Of a DNA stretch of 64,000 nucleotides, positions 34,507-45,472 are shown in pieces (position 1 is the first letter of the stretch; each line of letters begins with the position of its first letter). The notes under the pieces are model-generated. The model made no database searches. It was not told the origin of the DNA and saw only the letters and a list, made by a program, of their open reading frames with translations. The DNA is taken from assembly GCA_029851415.1 (NCBI GenBank), contig CM056744.1:13771268-13835267 (forward strand), in the 5' to 3' direction. A program made the position numbers and the translations under genes. The stretch comes from Eretmocerus hayati. Lineage: Eukaryota > Arthropoda > Insecta > Hymenoptera > Aphelinidae.

Positions 34507-36067
34507 AGAGGACACCGGTGTGCGTGCTGGTGTGAGTGGTCTGCCTACCATCACGCAGGCGCGTCTCAGCTCTCGCGGCAAGACGGGGATATCTCCCCTT
34601 GCCCCGCGGACCACTGTCACCGGCCGCAACGAGAAGCCCCCTACCACCAGAGGCTCTCTTCATGCCGCGAGGAATGACGAGCAGCGGTGGTCGTCTGCTG
34701 CGCTACCAACTTGCAGCGGTGGCAGCACCTCAACACTTGCCACCAGTGGCGCGAAAATTCAAACAGCAGAGACGCAGGACACTGGCACATCCCAACCGTT
34801 TCTCTCAACATCCCCAGGAAATGGCTGTGGAATATCCCAGGACGGGAGAGACAGAAGATCAGTACAGCCGACGAGTCCAGCAACGACGCCAACACCGGAA
34901 TTTCTTAGAGATAAGTGGGTTTTGATTTCGCAGAGTGCTCTGGATCTCTTTTTTCAACAAAACGATTTAACTCAGAAGCGGCTCGACGAAATAATGTCCC
35001 TCCTGAAGCGACACGACGCCGCCATCTCCTCCTCATCACCCACACCAGCAGTGAGTGCGGCGAGTGATCAACTGTTAGCGCGCATGTCATCTCTGGAGGC
35101 ACTCATAGAGAAGCAAAACTCCAAGCTGGAGGAGTTTCGCCTAGATCGTGAGCTGCTTCTTGAGGAGAATACTTTGATGAAAAGCCAGATCTCACATCTG
35201 ACTAATCTTCTGAAAGATAACCAGGGCACTCTGCGAAAATCTAATGTTAGTAATGAAATTAAGTCTTCCATTTCTGAGCTTCCACATCAATCTTCCGGGC
35301 CAGATCCGCAAGTTCGAATGGATTTTTCTAACCATTCACTAGCTGGGCGGCAGAGTACTGAACTCAGGGGTGAAGGTCTTGAGTGCAGCCAATTAATTAT
35401 AACCGGTGCTTTGAAAAAAGACTCTACTGCCTCGGAGGAAGAGGTATGTAATATTTCCTATGCAGTACTCAAGTCCATCCTTCCCTCGCTGAAGAGGGAA
35501 AACATCACTGATGTTCGTATTTTGCAGCCCGGGCGCGTGTCTGGGAGGGAAAATCCAATGCATGACAATAGACCGACCAATTCATCGCCTCAAGCCCCGG
35601 ATACCCGCTCACGTTCTATTCCATCTTGCCTAGTCCAACTCTCGTGCAGCCGTCTAGCCAGGGAGGTGATGAGAGCCAAGCGCTCGATCGCCAACAATTA
35701 CTTTACAACTCATAAGATTGAGCCCACATTGCTTGACCCTGAAGTGAAAGCCCATGTGCCAGACCGAAAGATTTACATCAATGAGATGTTACCCCGTGAA
35801 AAATATAAGGAATATGTTCATTTGAGGCCACTTGCACGGGGCTTAGGCTTCAAATATGTTTGGCACAGCGGTGGACGCTTCTGGGTCAGGCGTAAGAATG
35901 GCGAGAGAGCGTATGCGTTCGAGTCCCTCACTGAGCTACAGGTCATTCAAACGGCGTGTCGAATAGTCCCAAAACCAACTCCTGAGTCATTGGATAGTGC
36001 CAGAAATGGCTCTACCATTCCAAATCAGAGTGAAAATTCGACAGCAGCATCGGTGGGGACACCCTGA
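34336..36067 (+). CDS. Element 1 ORF1: PHD finger, coiled coil and C-terminal nucleic-acid-binding region, frame-split at (GA)n
   Basis: ATG 34336 opens a PHD finger (Cys6/9/20/23, His28, Cys31/41/44). The codons then enter a (GA)n tract at about 34467-34510, after which the rest of the protein is one frame off. That second frame runs open to TGA 36065-36067. It encodes an S/T/P-rich region, a coiled coil (around 35080-35230) and a conserved C-terminal block (KIYINEMLP, GFKYVWHSGGRFWVRR). As read, full-length protein would need slippage or a different repeat length. ORF1 proteins of this group bind element RNA. Confidence 0.75.
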
Positions 36068-38989
36068 CTAAACACGGCTGCCGGGGAGTCAGAAGGTAGT
36101 TCCCTAAAGGCGGGGTTTATCAATCTTAATTCCTTAACGGATAAGATTGAGCATCTGCGCCTGCTTGTTGCTAACGATCCCTCCTACCATCTTTTTGGGG
36201 TGGCTGAGTCGAAGCTAGATGAGTATGTGGATGACAGTCTCGTTCAGATACCGGGTTTTTCGCTATTGAGACAGGATCGCAACAGGGAGGGTGGTGGGGT
36301 TGCCTTGTATGTGCGCAATAATTTCAAGGTAGAGAAGCTAAATTCGTCTAAAACTTTTGGCCCAGGGAAACCTGGAGTTCCTGAATTTCTTTTCTGTAGC
36401 GTACAGCAGGGTAACTCCCCTCCAACCTTAGTCGTGGTAATTTACAGACCCCCGAAAATCGCCATGCAGGAGGATGACGGTCTGTTTGGCTCGTTACGCC
36501 GACTGTGTGGGGATTATAGTCATAAAATTATAATGGGAGATCTGAACGCGGATTTGTTAGACACTGCTCACCCTGACACCAAGACACTGACTGCACTGAC
36601 AGAAGAACTTGCCTTGCAGATAGTGCAGCATGGCCCGACTCACCAACACACCCCCAATACATCTCATACATGGATTGACCACATCTACGTAGATGACAAT
36701 GACATCGTTACTGACTTCCAAAACAGACTCCTGCCCAGCTTCGGCAGGCACTCGGTCATTGACGTCACCATCAACGTCTTCAGTCCCTCTCCGCCAAAAA
36801 ATTCCTTTACCTACAGGGATTTTCGTAACATCACTCCGGAGATATTGAATGACCGGCTGCTTCGCTGCGACTGGACAGCTCTTGAAAATGCCGAAACCAG
36901 TTTGGAAGGAGCAATTCACTGCTTGAATGAAAATTTAAAGACCGTTATAAATGAATTAGCTCCTGAGAAAACTATTAATCCGCGAAAAAATGACGCTCCC
37001 TGGATTGGTCCTGAGCTGCGGGTACTCATAAAGGAGCGAGACGCGACGCGCAGGCGCTGGGAGCGGAATCAACGTAACCAGCGCAAGTGTCCTGAGCTTC
37101 AAAATGAGTACTTTCGGCTCAGTGAAGAGGTTGACTTGCGCATCGAACGAGAGCGTAACTCCTTCCTTCAAAGTCATCTTTCTGACGCTCTCGATCAACA
37201 GAAGAACATCTGGAAGGAAATGCGCAACCTCGGCCTCTTGCCTAAGAGCAAAGAGGAGGAACTTCATGGTTTCACACCGGATGAGTTACACGCACACTTT
37301 GCGGGGGTTTCCGTTTCGCCCCACGAAAATATTGAAGAAGCAATGGACGATATTGACTCGGCGCCAGAGGAGGGGTTTAAATTTAAGCCCACAAATTTCA
37401 CTGATGTAGTCCTTGCCATCAAACATTTCTCCTCGCAGGCCCGTGGAGCGGATGGAATACCTCAAAGTGTGATCGCGAAAGCTCTCCCGGCTATTGGTGA
37501 TCTTATTGTACATATTTTTAACTCCTCTTTCGCTCATAGCATTTTTCCCGAGGCTTGGAAGCAAGCGCAGCTGATCGCATTAAAGAAGACTGCCACTCCA
37601 TCAACGGTCTCGGATTTCCGTCCCATAGCGCTGCTGTGCTTCCTCTCCAAGGTTTTGGAAAAAATCGCACATGACCAAATCACGGAGTATTTAAAAATTG
37701 AGAATCTACTTGATCCCTTCCAAGCTGGTTTCAAGCAACATCACAGTACCCAGACGGCACTGCTCAAATTGACAGACGACATCAGAGTAGGAATTGACAG
37801 AAAGAAGATCACTCTGCTCCTACTGTTCGACTTTAGCAAAGCATTCGATACAATCTCACCATGCAAGCTGCTGAGAAAGCTACGACACCTTGGCTTCTCG
37901 AGATCGGCACTCCTGTGGATAAAATCATATTTACAGGGTCGCACCCAACAAATCACTTCTAAAGTAGGTAAATCTGATTGGCTCGAAACCAATCTGGGTG
38001 TTCCGCAGGGGTCCGTTCTTGGGCCTCTCCTCTTCAGCTTGTATGTGAATGATTTGCCCTGGCTATTGAATGGAAAGTCAGTGAACCATATATTCTACGC
38101 AGATGATCTTCAGATCTATCTTCAAGTTGACAAGGAGAACATCAAGGAGGGGATTGCTCGACTGGGAGACATAGGGCGACTCGTTGCTGAATGGGCTAGG
38201 AACTCCGACCTGCGCCTCAACGCTGGCAAGACCAAGGCAATCTTTTTCAGTTCCGACCGGAACGTTAGAGACTTGCAACGAATGAACTTGCCAGGGGTTG
38301 AGATACAGGATGGAGTGTTTGTCCCATTCAGTGATACTGTCGTGAGTCTTGGTGTTACACTTGACAGTGAACTAACGTGGAAACCGCACATCGATCAAGT
38401 TACCAAAAAAGTCAACAGAGCCCTATATGGTTTGCGGTTTTTTAGGGCGTGTATCACCAGACCTCTCCGAATTCGCCTAGTCGAGTCACTTGTTCAACCG
38501 CATTTGGATTACTGTACGGTCGTGTACCTCGACGCCACGGACGAACAGCGGCAACGGATACAACGACTAAGCAACTCATGTGTGAGATATATTTTTGATC
38601 TTAGGAGAGACGAGCATATCACCCCGTTTAGGGAGCGTCTGGGCTGGTTACGTACTGATTCGCGGCGAATGTACTTCGCAGCTCTCTTGATGCATAAGAT
38701 CATGCACTTAGGTGAACCTGGCTACCTAGCTGCGATGTTTACCAGGTACCAATCTGAACGCCCCGCACGTGGTGATGCAGAAGAGCGGACACTCAAAGTT
38801 CCCAATATGAGACTTGAATATGGTAGAAGATCTTTCCAGGTTCAATGTGCTCACTTGTGGAACTTTCTCCCTTCGGGCTTTCGGCAAATTAAAAAAATTT
38901 CACTTTTTAAAGACGCTCTAAAAGAATTTTTCTTGTCGCAACCCTCCCGGAGGATTGACGTGGACCAGAAACAGTACTTCAATCTCTGA
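36068..38989 (+). CDS. Element 1 ORF2: AP-like endonuclease and reverse transcriptase
   Basis: Open from the codon after the ORF1 stop to 38989, in the same frame as ORF1, about 973 codons. The endonuclease begins GFINLNSLTDKI (no ATG) with catalytic Glu in VAESKLD, MGDLNADL, and FGRHSVID. The RT has FDFSKAFDTI, GVPQGSVLGPLLFSLYVNDL and YADD at 38096-38107. A C-terminal region follows (LDYCTVVYLD... ERLGWLRTDSRR). No stops, so likely functional. It nicks target DNA and copies element RNA onto the cut end. Confidence 0.9.
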   Translation, partial: LNTAAGESEGSSLKAGFINLNSLTDKIEHLRLLVANDPSYHLFGVAESKLDEYVDDSLVQIPGFSLLRQDRNREGGGVALYVRNNFKVEKLNSSKTFGPGKPGVPEFLFCSVQQGNSPPTLVVVIYRPPKIAMQEDDGLFGSLRRLCGDYSHKIIMGDLNADLLDTAHPDTKTLTALTEELALQIVQHGPTHQHTPNTSHTWIDHIYVDDNDIVTDFQNRLLPSFGRHSVIDVTINVFSPSPPKNSFTYRDFRNITPEILNDRLLRCDWTALENAETSLEGAIHCLNENLKTVINELAPEKTINPRKNDAPWIGPELRVLIKERDATRRRWERNQRNQRKCPELQNEYFRLSEEVDLRIERERNSFLQSHLSDALDQQKNIWKEMRNLGLLPKSKEEELHGFTPDELHAHFAGVSVSPHENIEEAMDDIDSAPEEGFKFKPTNFTDVVLAIKHFSSQARGADGIPQSVIAKALPAIGDLIVHIFNSSFAHSIFPEAWKQAQLIALKKTATPSTVSDFRPIALLCFLSKVLEKIAHDQITEYLKIENLLDPFQAGFKQHHSTQTALLKLTDDIRVGIDRKKITLLLLFDFSKAFDTISPCKLLRKLRHLGFSRSALLWIKSYLQGRTQQITSKVGKSDWLETNLGVPQGSVLGPLLFSLYVNDLPWLLNGKSVNHIFYADDLQIYLQVDKENIKEGIARLGDIGRLVAEWARNSDLRLNAGKTKAIFFSSDRNVRDLQRMNLPGVEIQDGVFVPFSDTVVSLGVTLDSELTWKPHIDQVTKKVNRALYGLRFFRACITRPLRIRLVESLVQPHLDYCTVVYLDATDEQRQRIQRLSNSCVRYIFDLRRDEHITPFRERLGWLRTDSRRMYFAALLMHKIMHLGEPGYLAAMFTRYQSERPARGDAEERTLKVPNMRLEYGRRSFQVQCAHLWNFLPSGFRQIKKISLFKDALKEFFLSQPSRRIDVDQKQYFNL

Positions 38990-39335
38990 TAGGCTTGGGC
39001 TCTTTTCAATTAGTCTTTTTCTAGTTTTAGTCGAGTTTTACGTGGCTTACCTGTCACATAACTCTTAAATCTGTGATAGTTTCCGGGCCCATGTCTGTCT
39101 TTTTATATGTACTGATGTACCTCGATTAATTAATTACCTAATTTATTTTGACTCGTGCGCATCTCTCGATGCCTTTTCAATGACTAGTCACATTCTGTGA
39201 TAAATGAAATTTCCTTGACCAAAATGACAAATTGTATAATATTTATATGTTGATTATGACCGTTATATGTATCTCATTTAATTGTATTTTTACTTTTGCC
39301 ACCAGGCGAATAAAGGGAATCAATCAATCAATCAA

Positions 39336-39355
39336 TCTCTCTCTCTCTCTCTCTC
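39336..39355 (+). repeat. (TC)n between element 1 and the next fragment
   Basis: About 10 CT units directly after the (TCAA)n tail of element 1. Confidence 0.9.
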
Positions 39356-39785
39356 AGTTCAAATCATTCACACCAATAAATAAATTTTCACGAAGGCTAT
39401 CTCAAGCTGCAACGTATGCTGAATGTTCACGAATTTCAATATCTGCTCCACTAAAAACCTCAGTTTCATGCGCACTCATAATAAAAATAAGATTATTGTT
39501 AACTGTTCTTAATCCTAACTTACTCACTTCACTGCATAACAAATCCAGTTTTGCTCTTCTCATTTTCTCTCATTTTTTCTCACTCAAGTATATCAAAGTG
39601 CGCAATTCAAATTATAATTCTTCGTATATGCTTAACATCACTGCAAAAATTGATAGCTATATTATACTCATCAGATGAAACGACCTTCATACTCCTATAT
39701 TGTATTTTATTATAAATGTTAACTGAATATTTGCTAAATGTACCAGATAGGGTTATACCCCAAGGTACCAAAAATAAAACCAATC

Positions 39786-39790
<5 letters not shown>
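39356..39790 (+). mobile_element. 5'-truncated non-LTR 3' end related to element 3
   Basis: AT-rich piece ending ATACCCCAAGGTACCAAA plus taaaa and an aatct-like tail, the same 3' terminus as element 3 (47870-47924). (TC)n lies on both sides. It holds an open frame without recognisable motifs. Confidence 0.65.
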
Positions 39791-39830
<40 letters not shown>

Positions 39831-39839
<9 letters not shown>

Positions 39840-40581
39840 TTTTTTTTTTTTAAGGTGGTTAGAGGGCAAAATCTGCCTCAGGATCCCTCGGATCCGTCCC
39901 CAGACACCGGACTGGTTCAGCTTACGCGGACTACGCATAACCCACGCAGGCCATACCAGGCGGGACACGGGTTTGGGTGGGGCCCACCGAGAGGTGGGCC
40001 CGGCCGTGTAATATCCCTCTCCCCTCGATGTCCGATACCTAGGGCATCGGGCAATCAAGAAGGAGATCCACCTGCATCTACCATCTCATCCCGGAACCGC
40101 GTGAGCATTACTTCAGGATGAGCGGCATGTCTCGCGCTCGATTGCGAGCGTTCCTCTTCTCCATCTTCTCTCTTCGGCCACTTGTCGGCATCTTCTATCT
40201 TCACTCTTCATTGTTCCCTCTCTTTCTTCTTTCTTCTCTCTTCTTTCTTCTTTCTTCCCTCTTCAGTGCATCAGATTCCTCCTGGAATCATTTGGGCCTC
40301 TTCTGTTTCAATCGGCAGAGTCACTGTAATTCGCCTGCTTCGAGGCGCCTTACTTCCCTCTCTTTCTCCTCTTTGTGGGTCATCACCAGCTTGATGTATC
40401 CGGTGAGTCTATCCCATGTCTCCTGGTTGCGGAGTAAGTACGGGACGAGATTCTCAGGTGTTAGTTGAGCACCCAGCCATTCATCCAGCTCGGCGCGCTC
40501 TCTCCGGGTGTCGCTGCACTTGAACAGGGCATGTTCGGCGTCATCCCATTCATCCCCGCATGACTGACATGCTGGGGTCCT

Positions 40582-40587
<6 letters not shown>
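39831..40587 (-). mobile_element. R1-like non-LTR copy d, 5'-truncated in (TC)n
   Basis: Minus strand: poly(A) at 39831-39851 next to (GA)n, the 3' UTR as in copy b, then the C-terminal ORF2 end (stop 40321) including the CQSCGDEW knuckle. It is cut at CCTCTTC, where it merges into (TC)n 40588-40655, with microhomology to the repeat. Confidence 0.85.

Positions 40588-40655
<68 letters not shown>
40588..40655 (+). repeat. (TC)n microsatellite
   Basis: About 68 bases of pure CT between the truncated R1-like copy d and the 5' end of element 2. Confidence 0.95.
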
Positions 40656-40657
<2 letters not shown>

Positions 40658-41200
40658 CGCTGTGAGTATAAGCAGTCGATATCCACTAGGCCCCACTATA
40701 TTCAGTCATTCTAATACGTTCTCGTACTTTCCCGAGTGGAAAATCTGTTTCAGGTAAATCGGGCACCTGCTGGCTCCTGCATTCGCGAGCATACAAGGCT
40801 GGGCTCGCATTATTTGAGCCAGGGTGTCAGATTTGCCTCAGAATTTGGAGGTTAAAAGTGACCACGCGGCTCTACCTGTGATATTGTGTTGGGAATCTGT
40901 GTGGAAAATGTGAATCAGTGGTGGTTATTATAACGAGTCGAGGCATATATCGTTCTCTCAACGTCAAAACTCGGCTGCTCTTTGCGCCTGCGCCGAAGGC
41001 TCGACTCCTGTCGATCACACCTCCCACGAGTTCATTCCGCTACAGCGATCACCAGCTTCGCATTGTAAATGTAGATGACGCCACATTGTCCAATGCAAAC
41101 ATCATAGCCGTGACATCGTGAGTCTACTTGTGTCTACTTGTATGCCGTATACACGTCAAGTGAGGAGAATAATCAGCTGCTTTGTACGGTAGTGTGAGTG

Positions 41201-42325
41201 ATGGACGGTAACACCGGGCTGAATAAGAACACTTGTTTGGTTTGCAAAATAGTTGTTAAGCGTGGCGAGCTCTCAATCCAGTGTCGTAGTTGTGCACGAT
41301 TAACTCATCCTGCGTGTATTCCTGATCCCAGTGCAGCGTCAACGATCGCTTTTGTATGTCATAGCTGCGCGGTACAAGAAAAACAGGTCACACCTTTCAT
41401 TGCGACCTCGTGCTCTGTTCAGTCACCACCATCTGATAGGTCTCGCAAACGGTCCGCTTCATCGCCACCCGATTTATCGGAATCTCGTACCAAAATCCGC
41501 CCAATTTCACAATTACCAAGGACATTGTCAGTCACGTCGGGAGATATGGCCGAGCACCTTGAATTTGAGTCTGAAGCGGATAAGTTTCGCAATGATCCCT
41601 CTATTCCAGAGCATTTGAAGAAACTCGGTTCTTTGTTTGAAACATCGCCCGCATCGTTGAAAACGCAATTAACATTAATCGAATCTCGTATAACATCGAA
41701 CAAAACTGAGAATGCCCGTGCGATTGCTGGTCTACGCGCAGATATTATAGCAACCCGTACCCAAGTCGATTCGTGTGAGATACGTATCTCCGGTATTCCT
41801 GCATCAGTAACCTTATCGGATGAACTTACTGTAAATGCTGTATTGAACGCGATTGGATGTGCTGACCGTGTTGGTACCATCTTATCTATGCGGCGGTGGA
41901 CATTGCCACCTCCTCGCCCGACCGTCTCACAAAATGTTGCAAGTACACCGAGTGATAGCGCGCACTCGCAAAATCAGGCCACAAGTAAAATCGCACTCGT
42001 GGTAAAGTTCTGTTCACCCACTGTTCGCGACTTTGTTCTTGTAAATGCCTCTCTGCTCAAGGACAAAACTGCTCAGGATATCTTTGGCGTGGGTGAGAAA
42101 ACTAAAATCTATTTGAACCCCGTTCCACCTCCCCAAGTCTATAAAATCTGGCGTTCTGCTTTGGTTAAGTCGAGAGAACTTGGGTATCTGAGACCAATAG
42201 TGCAAAACCTGACAGTTATGATGAGACCCGCCCCTCGAACTAAGCCTATACCTATTCTTGCTCAAGAGGACTTTCTTCCTCTTCTACCTAACCCTAAAAA
42301 TATGCAAATCGATGGATCATCATGA
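41201..42325 (+). CDS. Element 2 ORF1: PHD finger and RNA-binding-like protein
   Basis: 374 residues from ATG 41201; a GTG three bases upstream is not needed. The PHD finger is intact (Cys12/15/28/31, His36, Cys39/53/56). It is followed by an S/P-rich linker, a helical segment, then a fold-like region (SCEIRISGIP... KIALVVKFCSP... DIFGVGEKTKIYLNP) resembling the RRM plus C-terminal pair of non-LTR ORF1 proteins. The same C-terminal pattern occurs in element 3. Ends at TGA 42323-42325. Confidence 0.8.
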   Translation: MDGNTGLNKNTCLVCKIVVKRGELSIQCRSCARLTHPACIPDPSAASTIAFVCHSCAVQEKQVTPFIATSCSVQSPPSDRSRKRSASSPPDLSESRTKIRPISQLPRTLSVTSGDMAEHLEFESEADKFRNDPSIPEHLKKLGSLFETSPASLKTQLTLIESRITSNKTENARAIAGLRADIIATRTQVDSCEIRISGIPASVTLSDELTVNAVLNAIGCADRVGTILSMRRWTLPPPRPTVSQNVASTPSDSAHSQNQATSKIALVVKFCSPTVRDFVLVNASLLKDKTAQDIFGVGEKTKIYLNPVPPPQVYKIWRSALVKSRELGYLRPIVQNLTVMMRPAPRTKPIPILAQEDFLPLLPNPKNMQIDGSS

Positions 42326-42379
42326 GATTCTGCCGGTCTGTCACATGCTCCTGTTTCCACAAACCCCGCTCGTAAGACG

Positions 42380-45300
42380 ATGATCACTACTGGCCATATC
42401 AATTTGAATCGCTTCACTGCCAATTTCAACCTGCTTGAGGCACACATGTCGTCCAATCACTATGACATAGTAGCCATCTCTGAAACATTTTTAGACCCCA
42501 ACAATTCATTCGATCCATACAGTATCCCCGGGTACAATTTTTTCCGATTTGATAGAGTGGGTAAAGATGGCGGTGGAGTAGGCTTCTACGCGAGATCTGA
42601 TTTGGTTGTTAAAATACTTTGTCATTCCGAACCTCAATTCAACAATACACCTGAGTATGTAATTTCTGAAATAAATTTTGTAAGTTCTAAATTACTTTTC
42701 GCAGTTGTTTATCGTCGACCTTCAGCAGCATATCCACACGAATTTATTGACACGCTATCCCCTCTCCTTCCTCTATATGAGCATACAGTAGTGACGGGAG
42801 ATTTCAATATCAACATGGCAACGTCTACTTCAAAATCATCGTCTTTCAAGGATCTGTATGGAGCGCAACTATTACATCTTGTTAGCGCTGATTCTACACA
42901 TCACGCGATCGGTGAAGATAGATTACTCCATCACACGTGCCTCGACTTGTTCTTAGTTCGGAACTTGCAAGCTGTGACTGCTCATCGAAAATCGTTGTCA
43001 CCTTTCGCAGCTGGTCACGATTTTGTGGAGATAGATTACAGTATTCTTCCACCACTTATCCCTCCCAAAAACATTTCTGTGAGGAATTTATCCAAAGTTG
43101 ATAGAACCCAGCTCCTCAGTATTATCGAGAGACATCTCCCTGCTCCAACATCGCGATTTTCTGTGGCAGACCAAGAAAATCTTTCTTATCCATTATGTCC
43201 TAACAGAAGAGATACGTCACTATCTCTTATAACTTCTACTCCCCCTGTAAATATTCCATTAAGAACAATTATGCATCCTAGTAATAATATTACCTTAAGA
43301 CACGTAGATTTAAGTTCTCCTGTATATTATACCCTCGCGAAAGGTCACCTCGATGATGCAGTATCATTGATCTCGAAAACCACCCTCGACGCGTTTAATC
43401 AGCTTGCACCCCTTAGAAACTTCAAAGGCACCTCCTCCAAAAAACCATGGGTGTCTGCTGATATACGACGCCTTATGGATCGACGCGATAAATTGTATCG
43501 GTCTGCTAGTCGAACCCAGTCCCAAGACCTCCTGCAGACGTATCGTGTATGCCGCGCTGAGGTGAAATCTCAATTAGACATAGCCAAGAATACGTACATT
43601 TCGAATAAGATTTCCTCTGCGCCTGACCCAAAATCTAGGTGGAGTGAGCTTCGGAAGCTAGGAGTTGTGTCTCGTCCCCGCCTGTCCCCTCTGGATTTGT
43701 TCAATGCAAAATTTCTAAACCAGCACTATGCTTGTGTAACGAGTCTAGGCACTCCTCTGACAGATGACGATGTTGACAGAATTTGTTCAATACCATTGCC
43801 TGATAACATTCCAACTTTTGATTTTTCACCAGTTAGTGAACTCGAAGTTGCCCAAGCATTTTTAGCTGGGAAATCAAGGGGTATGGGCGCGGATGAGATT
43901 TCATCTTCAATGGCAAGATTGGCGTTTCCGTCCATTCAGCCGCACTTGACAGGAATAGTCAATGACTCTCTTGCATCCGGATACTTCCCTGACTCATGGA
44001 AGCTCGCTTCAATAATTCCATTACCTAAGATACCAGCACCAAAAACACCTTCGGATACTCGGCCAGTTGCTCAGCTCTCGGAATTTTCCAAAGTGCTGGA
44101 GCGTGTGGTTCATCGTCAACTATCTGCACACTTGTCCACGTCGAATTTATTGAATGAACGGCAGTCAGGATTCAGGTCTCACCACTCGACTCAAATAGCC
44201 CTCCTGGGCGTTTTAGAAGATGCACGAGCAGCCATTGACAGAAGAATGCTCACCATACTGATATCATTTGATTTCTTCAAAGCATTTGATACACTTTCTC
44301 ATGCTAAGCTACTGGTGAAGCTCAGGAAAATCGGCTGCACCGATCGCGTCATCCGCTGGTTCGCCAGCTACCTCACCGGACGCCACCAAGCAGTCCGCCT
44401 TGCAGATGGAAGTCACGAATCCTGGCTGCCACTTGTTACTGGCGTACCCCAAGGTAGCGTGCTGGGTCCTCTGCTCTTCTTAATTTTTATTAATGACCTT
44501 CCAGAAGTTTTGAGACATGCGCAATGCACTATCTTCGCCGACGACTCTAGCATCTACCTACATTGCCTGCCTAGTGAGCTCCTCGAGCACATTGCTCTGA
44601 TATCACTAGATGCCCAAGCAGTTGCCCAATGGGCATCTGACAATGGCCTCAAACTCAATGCATCGAAGACATCCGTAATAATCCTCGGAAGTAAACTCTA
44701 TCTTCGCGAGGTGAATCTCAATCAAATACCGCGCGTGCAAGTCATGGGGGAGGCAATTCCTTATTCTAACTGTGTAAAGAGCCTGGGTATGCTGATCACT
44801 CCCTCTCTCGACTGGGGTAAGCAAATCACCCAAATTAGCCAACGTGTACATGGATCACTATATTCACTAAGAATTGCTGCTCGTAGTTTTGCTCGTCCAC
44901 TCAGACAGCAACTCGCAAGCAGTCTAGTATTACCATATTTTGATTACGGGTCAGCTTTGCTGACTGGCTTGAGCAAAGAGCAAAACCTGAAGCTTCATGG
45001 ATTGCACAACGCATGCATCAGATTTGTTTGTGGAAACATTCCACGTCAATCCCATGTTACCCCATATCGCATCAGCCTTGGATGGCTTTCTGCGGAGAAG
45101 CGTAGAGATTATCTTCTAGGTTCACTCGCGCTTGCAATTATCAAGTATGATCTACCGATCTTCTTGAGAATGAAGTTTTCCCTTGCAGTTGAAAATCCTA
45201 CCTTGCGTCAATCGAGCCGTAACAACAAAGCCTCTTTCACGTATCGTGCTCCGCGTACTGAAGCATTAAACCAATCGTTCATAATCCGCGCTTCATTCCT

Positions 45301-45472
45301 TCTTAACAAACTCCCGGACTTAGATCTAAATATGAGTCTGGAGAACCTCAAACAGTTACTGTCAAGGCACCTACTCGACTCTGACCGCGACGATTGGTTC
45401 AAGCGCGCATCACGAGAAGGTCTCATTGCTATTCCACCATCTCTAGCGAATACTATTCAAAAACCTTCATAA
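42380..45472 (+). CDS. Element 2 ORF2: AP-like endonuclease and reverse transcriptase
   Basis: 1030 residues, intact, in the same frame as ORF1 and 54 nt after its stop; an ATG sits exactly before the endonuclease start (MITTGHINLNRF). Endonuclease marks: AISETFLD, TGDFNINM and the C-terminal AAGHDFVEID. RT: ISFDFFKAFDTLSH, TGVPQGSVLGPLLFLIFIND and catalytic FADD at 44534-44545. The C-terminal region carries IRFVCGN and ISLGWLSAEKRRDY. Likely functional. Confidence 0.9.
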   Translation: MITTGHINLNRFTANFNLLEAHMSSNHYDIVAISETFLDPNNSFDPYSIPGYNFFRFDRVGKDGGGVGFYARSDLVVKILCHSEPQFNNTPEYVISEINFVSSKLLFAVVYRRPSAAYPHEFIDTLSPLLPLYEHTVVTGDFNINMATSTSKSSSFKDLYGAQLLHLVSADSTHHAIGEDRLLHHTCLDLFLVRNLQAVTAHRKSLSPFAAGHDFVEIDYSILPPLIPPKNISVRNLSKVDRTQLLSIIERHLPAPTSRFSVADQENLSYPLCPNRRDTSLSLITSTPPVNIPLRTIMHPSNNITLRHVDLSSPVYYTLAKGHLDDAVSLISKTTLDAFNQLAPLRNFKGTSSKKPWVSADIRRLMDRRDKLYRSASRTQSQDLLQTYRVCRAEVKSQLDIAKNTYISNKISSAPDPKSRWSELRKLGVVSRPRLSPLDLFNAKFLNQHYACVTSLGTPLTDDDVDRICSIPLPDNIPTFDFSPVSELEVAQAFLAGKSRGMGADEISSSMARLAFPSIQPHLTGIVNDSLASGYFPDSWKLASIIPLPKIPAPKTPSDTRPVAQLSEFSKVLERVVHRQLSAHLSTSNLLNERQSGFRSHHSTQIALLGVLEDARAAIDRRMLTILISFDFFKAFDTLSHAKLLVKLRKIGCTDRVIRWFASYLTGRHQAVRLADGSHESWLPLVTGVPQGSVLGPLLFLIFINDLPEVLRHAQCTIFADDSSIYLHCLPSELLEHIALISLDAQAVAQWASDNGLKLNASKTSVIILGSKLYLREVNLNQIPRVQVMGEAIPYSNCVKSLGMLITPSLDWGKQITQISQRVHGSLYSLRIAARSFARPLRQQLASSLVLPYFDYGSALLTGLSKEQNLKLHGLHNACIRFVCGNIPRQSHVTPYRISLGWLSAEKRRDYLLGSLALAIIKYDLPIFLRMKFSLAVENPTLRQSSRNNKASFTYRAPRTEALNQSFIIRASFLLNKLPDLDLNMSLENLKQLLSRHLLDSDRDDWFKRASREGLIAIPPSLANTIQKPS

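Larger units (their letters stand above)
34045..39336 (+). mobile_element. Element 1: full-length CR1-group non-LTR retrotransposon in (TC)n
   Basis: 5.3 kb, bounded by (TC)n on both sides. It starts GGTGAGTACAACCACACG, has a short 5' UTR, ORF1 with a PHD finger, ORF2 with endonuclease and RT, a 3' UTR with gaataaa, and a (TCAA)n tail. The PHD-type ORF1 and RT motifs point to the CR1/Kiri side of the CR1-Jockey group; the exact clade needs a tree. ORF2 is intact. Confidence 0.88.

Noticed and set aside
36065..36067. UGA as a selenocysteine codon in element 1
   Set aside because: No SECIS-like context was evident, and readthrough or reinitiation explains the arrangement more simply.
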